Of a stretch of DNA of 64,000 bases, positions 17,187-24,494 are shown one piece after another (the first letter of the stretch is position 1; the number at the start of each line of letters is the position of its first letter). The DNA lies in the NCBI RefSeq assembly GCF_022531965.1, contig NZ_CP092831.1:1268001-1332000 (forward strand). Reading direction: 5' to 3'. The notes below the pieces were generated by a model. It did not search any database and was not told the origin of the DNA. It was given only the letters and a program-made list of their open reading frames with translations. Made by a program: the position numbers and the translations under genes. This stretch comes from Paenibacillus peoriae. GTDB lineage: Bacteria > Bacillota > Bacilli > Paenibacillales > Paenibacillaceae.

Positions 17187-17423
17187 CTACCACATTGAGC
17201 GAGGTTTCTGGGATGCAGCGAGCACGCCGGAGGGGTCTGGAGGAATTACCAGAAAAAACTGATCAGGCGTTTCTTCTAATGTTTTGATTTGGATATGATC
17301 GGGGATCACGACTCCTAACACATCACGAATTGCAGATTTGGGATCAGTCATCAGTTTCTCTCTGAAACTGGCATCCTCCCAAGCTTTTTGAATGACTTGT
17401 GTTTGAAGAACTTCAGTAGCCAT
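17187..17423 (-). CDS. NHLP-leader peptide, candidate RiPP or pheromone precursor (78 aa)
   Basis: A 78-residue peptide starting at the ATG at 17423 (GAGGGTGA upstream). Residues 1-62 look like the nitrile-hydratase-alpha-like leader (NHLP family, TIGR03793 type): AWEDASFREKLMTDPKSAI, then an IP-containing strand, then FFLVIPP. The remaining 16 residues, DPSGVLAASQKPRSMW, end in a Trp. The usual double-Gly leader end (LSDEELEAVAGG type) is absent. It lies 75 bases downstream of a ComQ-like isoprenyl synthase gene and has its own extended -10 promoter. The inference is a precursor whose Trp may be prenylated, as ComQ does to ComX. No peptidase or exporter is adjacent. Confidence 0.75.
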   Translation of the reverse strand: MATEVLQTQVIQKAWEDASFREKLMTDPKSAIRDVLGVVIPDHIQIKTLEETPDQFFLVIPPDPSGVLAASQKPRSMW

Positions 17424-17465
17424 CAAAAATCACCCTCTCATTCAATTGGTTATATTTACCTAGTC

Positions 17466-17474
17466 AGTATACCA
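17466..17474 (-). promoter_or_regulatory. Extended -10 promoter element before the NHLP peptide gene
   Basis: TGGTATACT on the minus strand (TGn plus TATACT), in the gap between the synthase and the peptide gene. The -35 region is weak. It would let the precursor be made in excess of the enzyme. Confidence 0.5.
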
Positions 17475-17498
17475 CGAAGGGCTCAGAAAAATCTAGCA

Positions 17499-18434
17499 TT
17501 ATTTCATATTTTTGGAGAGCCAGTAGTCAAGTCCGCCTCTTCTCAAATGCGAGCGTCCGCCTTCAATTTCTGCCGCCACTTCGCCCAGCTCAGCTGCGAT
17601 AGAATGTGCAAAGCTATGTAGGCCGTGGATAGAAGGCTCCAGGGTCTCTAACTGTTGGACTGCTTGATCGGCAATGTTCACATAGCTGGCAAGCGCACCG
17701 CGTACATAAATCGCTTCCTGAATCTGTTTGGGTCCCAATCCTTCACAGTAAGCCGTCTTTAGCTCGGCACTGATATGGGACAAAAGACAGTTATAGCTAT
17801 GTTCGACCAAATCTTCTGACCAATCCGCCCAATCATCCGACATTTGAAGCACGAGTAGCGCCAAGTCCGTCATATTTGTAATGTTTTGAATCAGATCAGC
17901 ACGGCCTGCGAGCAGCAAAGCACCCGTTCCGGCCATTTTTAATGGACTTGCTTTCAGCGCGACCTTATTTTTTTCTCCTTGAAAATAGTCCTCTGTTCCT
18001 TCGGATATCACACTAACGGCCCATTCATCAACATACGTTCGGGCATATGACCAAAAAGGAGAGGTTGCCGGAAAAAGGTCCCGATATACGCTTAGACACT
18101 CGGTATAGAATAGTTGACTTAAAGCGAGTTGCGTTTTACGGTTGTCTGCTGCTGTGTCCATCACATCGTCTTGAATTAAATAGTGAGCCATGACGAACAC
18201 GTTGCCAAGTGACAGCCTGCGGCATGTTTCGGGGGGCAGTCCTGTGAGTTCTTGCAGCCAAAATGGAAGCAAATAGCATATGTAATTACGCGTGCTGTCT
18301 TCCCGCAACGGATTAAAACGCGCCAGATAGTCCAAACCCTCTTGCTGAAAGGGAGCTGGAAACGTGGACGTCCGTTCCTCCGCTTGACGAAATACTTTTT
18401 CCAATTCGTCTTTGTATGCAAAATACCATTCCAT
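17499..18434 (-). CDS. ComQ-like class I isoprenoid synthase
   Basis: A 311-residue all-helical protein in the trans-isoprenyl diphosphate synthase fold. The first Asp-rich motif is DDVMD (residues 89-93) and the second is DDWADWSED (200-208), which together would bind three Mg2+ and a prenyl diphosphate. Length and motifs fit the ComQ group (ComQ is about 300 residues and prenylates a Trp in ComX), and the second motif also resembles terpene synthases. The start at 18434 is chosen for AGGTGAT just upstream; two earlier in-frame ATGs lack such spacing. It is followed by the NHLP peptide gene. Activity as a peptide prenyltransferase is inferred from the pairing. Confidence 0.78.
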   Translation of the reverse strand: MEWYFAYKDELEKVFRQAEERTSTFPAPFQQEGLDYLARFNPLREDSTRNYICYLLPFWLQELTGLPPETCRRLSLGNVFVMAHYLIQDDVMDTAADNRKTQLALSQLFYTECLSVYRDLFPATSPFWSYARTYVDEWAVSVISEGTEDYFQGEKNKVALKASPLKMAGTGALLLAGRADLIQNITNMTDLALLVLQMSDDWADWSEDLVEHSYNCLLSHISAELKTAYCEGLGPKQIQEAIYVRGALASYVNIADQAVQQLETLEPSIHGLHSFAHSIAAELGEVAAEIEGGRSHLRRGGLDYWLSKNMK

Positions 18435-18565
18435 CGCCATCACCTGCATCTCTTATGAATATTTTTATAGCGACTTCTAGTTGTTACCCGCCATTATACA
18501 ACAGATTGCAATTTTCAAGATTTTGTTATTTTTACATTGAGAATGTTGTAAAAAGGATATCGACA

Positions 18566-18606
18566 AAAATCCCGGTTGGGAAGATCCCGCCGGGATTTTG
18601 TTTTTT
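18566..18606. terminator. Terminator between the deacetylase and isoprenoid synthase genes
   Basis: Perfect 10-bp outer arms AAAATCCCGG/CCGGGATTTT (18566-18575, 18590-18599), with T-runs on both strands. On the minus strand it ends the deacetylase transcript. Confidence 0.85.
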
Positions 18607-18610
18607 TAAA

Positions 18611-19684
18611 TTAGATGATCTCTAAATAGTCAATATAAGCATCCCATGTCCCATTATCGGCTGTTACAACAAGCTCAATCTCTTGATTTCCGGTTCCATG
18701 GCTGACATTGTTTAAAGTATAGACCGCAGGACTGTTCCCGCCGTAGTAGAAGGTACCCTTCGTTTGTCCACCAATTTTCAAGTCAACTTTGGCCATGTTG
18801 GAATTATTTGAAGCACCACGGAGTGAAAAACTATGGGTGCCGCTGGTAAAATTCTGTGTGAATTTCACTGAATCATTGTTGGAGTATAAAGCCACTCCGT
18901 TGAACGGCGAGCTGATATTTGAAGTATACTGACCGCCTTTGGTCATATTCTCTGCTTCCACTTTTGTGCCTTTGTTTGGCGGCGTTTCGCCGTTTCCGCC
19001 ATCAGGCGCTACCGCCCGGCCATTGCTTGGTGAGATCATACCAGAGCAAAGGTTACGATTTTTGAGGTTCTGTGCAATTTGTGGAATAGCTTGGAGTGTA
19101 GTCTGGTACTGATCATGCATCAGGATCACATCGCCGTTTTTAAGTTTGCCCGCAGCAGCTACGATCTGTGCGGTGGAGGCGCCGTTCCAGTCTTGGGAGT
19201 CAACGTTCCACAATACTTCGGTAAGACCGTTTTGGGTCTCAATGGATTTGAGGGTTGCGTTGGTCTCGCCATACGGAGGACGGAACAACTTTGGTGCCGT
19301 GCCAGTAATGGACTGTATCGTTTGCTGCGTGCGTGTAATTTCCGATGACATCTGCGATGTGCTCAGTTGTGTCATATGCGGATGTGACCATGAATGATTA
19401 CCGATCCACATGCCTGCTGCTTGCTGGTCACGTACAAGCGAAGGATTATTCTGCGCGTTTTGTCCAAGATTAAAGAGCGTCGCGCGTAAACCGTTTTGCT
19501 TCAGAGCACTAAGAAGCGCTTTGGTGTTAGAGGGATTGGGACCATCGTCGAAGGTTAACGCTACATAACCGCTCGAGCAATCAGCCGCAAGCGCCTGGTT
19601 GCTCGAGATCACCAGCGAGCCTGTGAATAAAGACAAGGTGATTGACATAATCGCCGTCCATTTTCCTGCTTTAGCTATAAACAT
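18611..19684 (-). CDS. Secreted CE4 polysaccharide deacetylase with binding module
   Basis: A 357-residue secreted enzyme. After a signal peptide (about 1-33) comes a NodB/CE4 domain (about 38-220) with LTFDDGP (metal and base Asp), NHSWSHPHM (metal His), and RPPYGETN, the standard catalytic motifs. A Pro/Gly linker is followed by a C-terminal beta-sandwich carbohydrate-binding module of the CBM35/CBM6 type (about 235-357). CE4 enzymes remove N- or O-acetyl groups from chitin, peptidoglycan or acetylxylan. Acetylxylan is favoured here because a GH11 xylanase remnant lies next door with the same tail. AGGAGGT precedes the ATG. Confidence 0.9.
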   Translation of the reverse strand: MFIAKAGKWTAIMSITLSLFTGSLVISSNQALAADCSSGYVALTFDDGPNPSNTKALLSALKQNGLRATLFNLGQNAQNNPSLVRDQQAAGMWIGNHSWSHPHMTQLSTSQMSSEITRTQQTIQSITGTAPKLFRPPYGETNATLKSIETQNGLTEVLWNVDSQDWNGASTAQIVAAAGKLKNGDVILMHDQYQTTLQAIPQIAQNLKNRNLCSGMISPSNGRAVAPDGGNGETPPNKGTKVEAENMTKGGQYTSNISSPFNGVALYSNNDSVKFTQNFTSGTHSFSLRGASNNSNMAKVDLKIGGQTKGTFYYGGNSPAVYTLNNVSHGTGNQEIELVVTADNGTWDAYIDYLEII

Positions 19685-19766
19685 GGGTCTACCTCCTAGC
19701 TATTTTAATATAGTATGGATGTTCCGATACTCCGAACCGATTCAACTCTTTACTAGATTTGAAATT

Positions 19767-20043
19767 TTAGTTGATCTCCAAATAATCAACATAAGCATTC
19801 CATGTTCCGTCATCGGCTATTACAACGAGCTCGATCTCTTGGTTTCTGGTGCCATTATTGCCGCCAATCGTAATTGTATTACTAGTTACATTGGCACTCC
19901 GACTGCTTTGGTATCCCTATACAATAAGTGAATCTTCATACATCTTGTCTATGTCTTCCCACTTTTTGAAGTGCTCGCTGACCGATATGGTTTTGCTCGT
20001 GCGTTTGGATGTCCATAAAAATAACCTTATTTTTTTGTTTCAT
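19767..20043 (-). pseudogene. Decayed GH11 xylanase with binding-module tail
   Basis: On the minus strand a GGAGGAAAG site and ATG (20043) start a signal-like MKQKNKVIF, which then jumps frame into RTSKTISVSEHFKKWED, typical of the C-terminal part of GH11 xylanases. An in-frame TAG stands where GH11 has Glu in the EGYQSS motif (here stop, then GYQSSRSANVTSN). The last 30 residues (QEIELVVIADDGTWNAYVDY) nearly repeat the end of the neighbouring deacetylase. So the gene lost most of its catalytic domain, including at least one catalytic Glu, through an internal deletion, a frameshift and a nonsense change. A perfect cre site stands upstream. Confidence 0.75.
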
Positions 20044-20123
20044 TGGACTTTCCTCCTGTAGCCTCACTATGATGCAGTGCATTCTGTAGTAGCTTAATGC
20101 AACATGTCTTTCCAAAAATAAAA

Positions 20124-20140
20124 ATGTAAACGTTTACAAT
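20124..20140. promoter_or_regulatory. Perfect catabolite-responsive element (cre)
   Basis: ATGTAAACGTTTACAAT matches every position of the CcpA cre consensus WTGNAARCGNWWWCAWW and contains the 14-bp palindrome TGTAAACGTTTACA. It lies about 80 bases upstream of the xylanase remnant start, as expected for a catabolite-repressed polysaccharidase; a LacI-type regulator could also use it. Confidence 0.75.
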
Positions 20141-20402
20141 TTTATTTTATCATATTTTCCTTAATATATAACTTGGAAAATTTCAAGTTATATTGTAGAA
20201 AGTATAGTTATTCATTCTTGCTCACTCTACAGGATAGGGTTCCCAAGGAGCGCGTGTAGATCGAAGGTTGGGTGTAATTGTGATAGCAATGTTCATAATT
20301 TCTTTTTTCCCGTCTTATGGTTACTTAACAGGCGAAAATATGAATAAAAATAGCGGGAAAAGAAAATATTATTTTAAAAAGGATGAAAGAAGGGTCTGCA
20401 AC

Positions 20403-20873
20403 ATGAAAAAACAATGGAAACTGACCGCTGCTATCCTGTATGGAGGAGTGATGATGTATGGCACTGCGGGTGCAGCTGGAGCTTCCGGGACGGAACCGGG
20501 TAATTCGTTGCAAGCAATCACCTCCAACGCCTCTATCCAAGGGGCAGCCCGCCAATGGAATGCTGAACCACAGGACGAACACGGGCATGTTCACAGACAT
20601 AGGCACGGCAAAAGGCCTGGCGGCTTGAATCACCATCTCAACGAGAAAGTAGCCAAGCTGCTGGGCATCACTCCTGTCCAGTTAGAGAAAGAGCTGGGAC
20701 AAGGGAAGTCGTTGGCCGAGGTTGCTAAAAGCAAAGGCATCCAAGAAGATCAGCTTATTGATAAGTTGAAGAATGAAATGACCGTGGACTTGAAACGGCT
20801 TGTGAACCGTAAAGGCCCGATTACATTCGATCGTAAGTCCGGCGCTTCGAATGAAGCTCAATTGAAGCGTTAG
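20403..20873 (+). CDS. Secreted His-rich protein with helical repeat domain
   Basis: A 156-residue secreted protein. The ATG at 20403 has AGAAGGG upstream and starts a signal peptide (MKKQWKLTAAILYGGVMMYG, cleavage near residue 25). A low-complexity section with a His-rich patch (EHGHVHRHRHGKRPGG) could bind metal. Residues about 85-135 form a helical module (LGITPVQLEKELGQGKSLAE, then VAKSKGIQ) seen in many secreted Bacillota and Actinobacteria proteins. The function is unknown. The upstream in-frame extension is unlikely to be translated. Confidence 0.72.
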   Translation: MKKQWKLTAAILYGGVMMYGTAGAAGASGTEPGNSLQAITSNASIQGAARQWNAEPQDEHGHVHRHRHGKRPGGLNHHLNEKVAKLLGITPVQLEKELGQGKSLAEVAKSKGIQEDQLIDKLKNEMTVDLKRLVNRKGPITFDRKSGASNEAQLKR

Positions 20874-20937
20874 CCGGGGATACCGTGGTATATCTGCTCT
20901 TGAATAAGTCGAGGAGTAGATCGTTTGACAATAAAAA

Positions 20938-20960
20938 AAGGATGGGGGAAACCCATCCTT
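20938..20960. terminator. Bidirectional terminator
   Basis: Perfect 9-bp arms AAGGATGGG/CCCATCCTT with A-run before and AAATTT after. It serves the convergent genes at 20403 and 20959, overlapping the stop of the latter. Confidence 0.8.
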
Positions 20961-21453
20961 AAATTTCCACTTCCTTATCTTGTGCTATGTCATATTTAGT
21001 TACTTTACTGGTGTATTTATCTACATAATAGAATCCATAAGTTGCAATGTGATCAGGGAAATCTTCGTAAACTCTTATACAATATTTAGTTCCTTCCAAA
21101 CCTTCAACCATTAAGTTTAAATTATATTTAACAGCATCCTTTTTTATTTTATCAGAAAGAATATGGAGTGCTTGATTTTCTGTAATCATCTTTTGCTGTT
21201 TACCTAAATACAGTTTATTATCAATGAGGCTGATTTGTCTGCTTTCTGCAATCCCAATATCTTTAACAGAGATATACGTGTTTCCGTTGTAAATCAAGCC
21301 ATCGGCAGTGTTCTTTTTTGTCCCCTCTAAAAATACATCAAACTTTTTCACAACAGCATTTACGCTTGTTCCAGATGCAGCCATTGCGGTTGCACCAGTA
21401 ATCATCATACCAATGGTTAAGCCCACTAATAGCCCCTTTAATTTGTCATTCAT
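20959..21453 (-). CDS. Secreted stalk-domain-like protein
   Basis: A 164-residue protein with an N-terminal signal or anchor (LKGLLVGLTIGMMITGATAM). Residues about 30-90 resemble a copper amine oxidase N-terminal (stalk) domain: KKFDVFLEG, GLIYNGNTYISVKDI. The C-terminal half is a mixed alpha/beta region with a PepSY-like feel (ENQALHILSDKIKKDAV), which I cannot assign. The start at 21453 is chosen for AGAGGGG upstream; the frame is open 12 codons further. It is probably cell-surface, and the function is unknown. Confidence 0.7.
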   Translation of the reverse strand: MNDKLKGLLVGLTIGMMITGATAMAASGTSVNAVVKKFDVFLEGTKKNTADGLIYNGNTYISVKDIGIAESRQISLIDNKLYLGKQQKMITENQALHILSDKIKKDAVKYNLNLMVEGLEGTKYCIRVYEDFPDHIATYGFYYVDKYTSKVTKYDIAQDKEVEI

Positions 21454-21545
21454 TTTGATTACCCCTCTTATGTATGCTAATTCCCTCACTATAGTATCCT
21501 AAATATCACCATACATAAAGTGATTGTTGTGGGAGAGCAGAAGAG

Positions 21546-22052
21546 TCAATTATCTTTAAAGAGCTTAAAAAAATCAATGGTTTCTTTTAAATCTTCATCA
21601 TCAGTATAAATGTTCATCACCTTGCCTATTTCAATTGCAAAGTCCACATACTGATTTGGTTTAGCCGTAATGATATTCTTGTGTATCTCCAGACCCGTTG
21701 GATGATTCACAGGATTTTTATAGGAGACACCTGCTATCTCCAGTAGTTCAGTGGCAGAACAAATGGTCGCTATCACTTTATGATCATTATTCAATGTATT
21801 AATTAGAGCTAGAAGCTGCTTGTTCGTCTTTAATGGGGTGTTATCTCCGCCAGGTATAATTAGGAGTTGAATATCCTCTGCAGACACTTCATCAATGGCT
21901 ACCGAAGGCGTAACTTTAAAATCTTCATAGGAAATTACAGGGTCTTTGGTTACCCCAATCGTAACAATGTCCCCTTTGGTTTTCATAAAATAGGTTGCTA
22001 GCATAATCTCAAAACTCACATAACCATCATAAATTAAAACGTGTGATTTCAT
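21546..22052 (-). CDS. DJ-1/PfpI family protein
   Basis: A 168-residue protein covering one DJ-1/PfpI domain. The nucleophile elbow ATICSATELL carries the conserved Cys, LLIIPGGD provides the loop that usually holds the partner residue, and a His follows (NHPTG). Members act as glyoxalases, deglycases, chaperones or amidotransferase-like enzymes, or as regulators, so the exact activity is open. The protein is cytoplasmic. GTAGGTG stands upstream of the ATG. It is not clearly in an operon. Confidence 0.85.
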   Translation of the reverse strand: MKSHVLIYDGYVSFEIMLATYFMKTKGDIVTIGVTKDPVISYEDFKVTPSVAIDEVSAEDIQLLIIPGGDNTPLKTNKQLLALINTLNNDHKVIATICSATELLEIAGVSYKNPVNHPTGLEIHKNIITAKPNQYVDFAIEIGKVMNIYTDDEDLKETIDFFKLFKDN

Positions 22053-22152
22053 TTATACACCTACTTCAACATTAGTTTTTAGCTTTGAGTCAATATACCA
22101 CTTTGATAGGTTTAATTCCATAATTTACAGCAAATATAGGCTTGGAAGTTGA

Positions 22153-22192
22153 AATAACCAGTCGCAAGAAATCAACCAGCGACTGGTTATTT
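22153..22192. terminator. Terminator of the AbrB-fusion gene
   Basis: Perfect 13-bp arms AATAACCAGTCGC/GCGACTGGTTATT (22153-22165, 22179-22191). A/T-rich on both sides. Confidence 0.7.
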
Positions 22193-22222
22193 AGCTTTGC
22201 TAGAATAAGAGTTGAGCGATAC

Positions 22223-22672
22223 CTATAATAGCTTTTTAAGCTGGGAAATACGGCCTTGGGATACGCCGAGCCGTTCAGCGTATTCGCCTTGCTTGGCGTT
22301 TGGATGCTCGCGCATGAGTCTTCTTAGCTTCTCAACCAAATGTTGTGAAGACAACCGATGTACACTTTTTTCTTTGCACGCAGGTTCCTTAATAACAGGA
22401 ACAGGCATTTGACTCACACCTATGTTTCCCTTCAGATCGTTTATGCATTTTTTACATAAAAATGAACCCCTGAAATAGCTTAAATCCTGAACCGAATAGC
22501 ATAAATGACAGCAGACTCCTATATACTTTCGCATGCTCAATAATCCTGTTTCAACATCCAAATAAAATTCTAAAGACTCACCAGCTTGAATCCCCATAGA
22601 GGTTCGCATCTCCTTAGGAATAACAATCCGGCCTAACGTATCCAAGGGACGTGTCATACCTGTATTTTTCAA
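22223..22672 (-). CDS. AbrB-type regulator fused to zinc ribbon and HTH
   Basis: A 149-residue protein when started at the TTG at 22672, which has AAGGAGA eight bases upstream and gives the usual AbrB opening MKNTGMTRPLDTLGRIVIPK. Residues 1-50 are the swapped-hairpin DNA-binding domain. C55-x2-C58 and C73-x2-C76 form a likely zinc ribbon. Residues 115-149 form a helix-turn-helix (KQGEYAERLGVSQGRISQLK). B. subtilis AbrB is 94 residues, so this is a three-part variant. AbrB proteins repress post-exponential functions under Spo0A control. It is divergent from the Alo-like receptor gene, which it may control. Confidence 0.82.
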   Translation of the reverse strand: MKNTGMTRPLDTLGRIVIPKEMRTSMGIQAGESLEFYLDVETGLLSMRKYIGVCCHLCYSVQDLSYFRGSFLCKKCINDLKGNIGVSQMPVPVIKEPACKEKSVHRLSSQHLVEKLRRLMREHPNAKQGEYAERLGVSQGRISQLKKLL

Positions 22673-22870
22673 GTGATCTTCTCCTTCCATTGTCCAACAT
22701 CCAATGATCTCCTAAAAAAAATATAAAAATCAATAAAGTAAAAGCATTTATGTTTGTTCCAAAAGATGGTATTATCGTGAAAGAAAATCAATAATTATAC
22801 CATTAGTTTCCAAACTACATTGTTTATTGAAATTGAAATTCTATGAAAATGCTGAAAGGGTGGTTTATCC

Positions 22871-24268
22871 ATGGAAATCACACCTACGATACAGGCAGAA
22901 ATTCAAACTTATCTGAAACGAAAAGGCTTAACGATGACCAAGTTTGGTCACACGATTGATTTGAATGTAGGTACAGTTAGTAGCATTGTGACTGGTAACC
23001 GATCTATTTCTGTTCACCAACTGGATAGTATTACTGCGGGAATGAATTTACCACCGGATTATTTTTACGAACGTTATATTGAAGAATGCATTGAAGAATC
23101 TCCGCTCAACTGGAAAAAAATCTGCCCTTTCCTATACCGATGCATTGAACTAGGACGACTCGACTGCTTGCAGCGAGTTGTAATTATGTTATTGGATAAC
23201 CCTAATTATCCGCCATCGCTCTTTGAAGTTGCCGAAAATGTATACAAAGACGGTTACAACGAAGCAGCGGCATACCTTTACAAAAAGGTGGCTGAAAGTG
23301 AGAAGCAGCAGCATTCAGAGCGATTGGCGGTCTGCCAGTATCGTTTGTTCCAAATCAATATTGGACAAGATAGAGCTGTAAATCTCCAAGCTGCCATTGA
23401 ATTTGCCCCTTTTGTGGATCGTTTAGACGAGATAGAGCAATTAGATGCTTTAAAAGATTTGGCGAACGTGTACAGATCATTAAGTATGTGGGACAAGGTG
23501 TATGAATTTGCCCATCAGATGGGTCAATTAGGACAGATCCAATATAATTTGGTTCATAACTCCAAGCGTAAAGGAACAGAGCCGCGAAAAAGGCTAAGCA
23601 GGCCGCTGTTTGTATACATAGTTTACTCCGAGTTGCTGTGTGCTAATGCTTGTGATGCAAAAGGCGATCATGAACAGGCATTAGAACATATTCGAGGTTA
23701 TGCCGATCTAAGTTGGGTGAAGGAACAAGATTCCGAGTCTCTCTATTGGAAGAAGCAGTATCTGCAATGGGCGAAAATTAATACGTACGTCAATAGACTT
23801 ATGTCCGGGGACATCAGTGTTCTGCCGGATTACGTAGAACATATGGCTGCCGAAAAAGAGATTTTTTCCGAATTAATAAACGTCATTGAAGTGGCTAATC
23901 GGTACAATGTAGATGTAGACCATATCCTTAAGCGTTTTGAATCCCAAATTGCAGCGTATCAGGAGCCGTTATCTTCTGACATGTATACACAACAAGTTTT
24001 ACCTGAAGAATACGTGCGATTTTGGTACAAGATGGCTAAGTACAGCCTAAATAAAGGCAGATATCCATATGGTTTCAATTGTTTAATAAACGCTTTTGAA
24101 AAAGCTGTTACAATTAACCACGTACTACTTATTGCCAATTGTTTTGGACTATTTTCTCATTTCAAAACACATGCGGCTCCTGAAACACATGCTCAGTTCC
24201 AATCTATTTATGAGGAGGTGTGGGAGAGAAATGATCAAAAGGATGGCTTTCTGCTTGACGGTAACTAG
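22871..24268 (+). CDS. XRE-TPR receptor-regulator, Alo/RRNPP-like
   Basis: A 465-residue protein. The N-terminal XRE helix-turn-helix (residues about 8-62: LKRKGLTMTKFGHTIDLNVG) is followed by a long all-helical region (about 75-450) with TPR-like helices. This is the layout of RRNPP receptors such as PlcR and AimR and of the Alo receptors of P. polymyxa. Such proteins bind a re-imported oligopeptide in the TPR groove, which alters DNA binding. A gene for a 41-residue pre-peptide overlaps its last 38 bases, as in Rap-Phr and Alo loci. AGGGTGG precedes the ATG. The family link is inferred from architecture. Confidence 0.85.
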   Translation: MEITPTIQAEIQTYLKRKGLTMTKFGHTIDLNVGTVSSIVTGNRSISVHQLDSITAGMNLPPDYFYERYIEECIEESPLNWKKICPFLYRCIELGRLDCLQRVVIMLLDNPNYPPSLFEVAENVYKDGYNEAAAYLYKKVAESEKQQHSERLAVCQYRLFQINIGQDRAVNLQAAIEFAPFVDRLDEIEQLDALKDLANVYRSLSMWDKVYEFAHQMGQLGQIQYNLVHNSKRKGTEPRKRLSRPLFVYIVYSELLCANACDAKGDHEQALEHIRGYADLSWVKEQDSESLYWKKQYLQWAKINTYVNRLMSGDISVLPDYVEHMAAEKEIFSELINVIEVANRYNVDVDHILKRFESQIAAYQEPLSSDMYTQQVLPEEYVRFWYKMAKYSLNKGRYPYGFNCLINAFEKAVTINHVLLIANCFGLFSHFKTHAAPETHAQFQSIYEEVWERNDQKDGFLLDGN

Positions 24269-24356
24269 CTTTTTACTGGTATTCACAGTACCAGCCCAGG
24301 CTGGAAATCTAAGCCATGACACAATCCAAACACAAGGACACGTTGGTGGATCTTGA
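24231..24356 (+). CDS. Pheromone-like secreted pre-peptide, Alo/Phr-type (41 aa)
   Basis: A 41-residue peptide whose ATG (24231) lies inside the end of the receptor gene, in another frame, with GGAGGTG and GGAGAG upstream. It has a basic start (MIKRM), a hydrophobic core (AFCLTVTSFLLVFTV) and a Sec-type cleavage site PAQA (residue 24), leaving GNLSHDTIQTQGHVGGS. In related systems the mature signal is a C-terminal oligopeptide of 5-10 residues; here the Gly/His-rich end (QGHVGGS) is the candidate. It is followed by a strong terminator that closes the operon. Confidence 0.78.
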   Translation: MIKRMAFCLTVTSFLLVFTVPAQAGNLSHDTIQTQGHVGGS

Positions 24357-24379
24357 CCAAGCACTAATTTATTACCCTG

Positions 24380-24406
24380 GACCAGCTTATTGCTGGTCTT
24401 TTTTTG
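24380..24406 (+). terminator. Terminator of the receptor/peptide operon
   Basis: Perfect 7-bp stem GACCAGC/GCTGGTC followed by seven or more T residues. Confidence 0.85.
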
Positions 24407-24494
24407 TATTATTTTGTAATTTTTTGATTCAAAAAAGGTTCTTAAGTAGTTGGACATCCCTCCTTAAAATAAGATTCAATAGGAGGTATGCAGG

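Noticed and set aside
20268..20402. N-terminal extension of the His-rich secreted protein
   Set aside because: The ATG at 20403 has a ribosome site and starts a normal signal peptide, while the upstream part does not.
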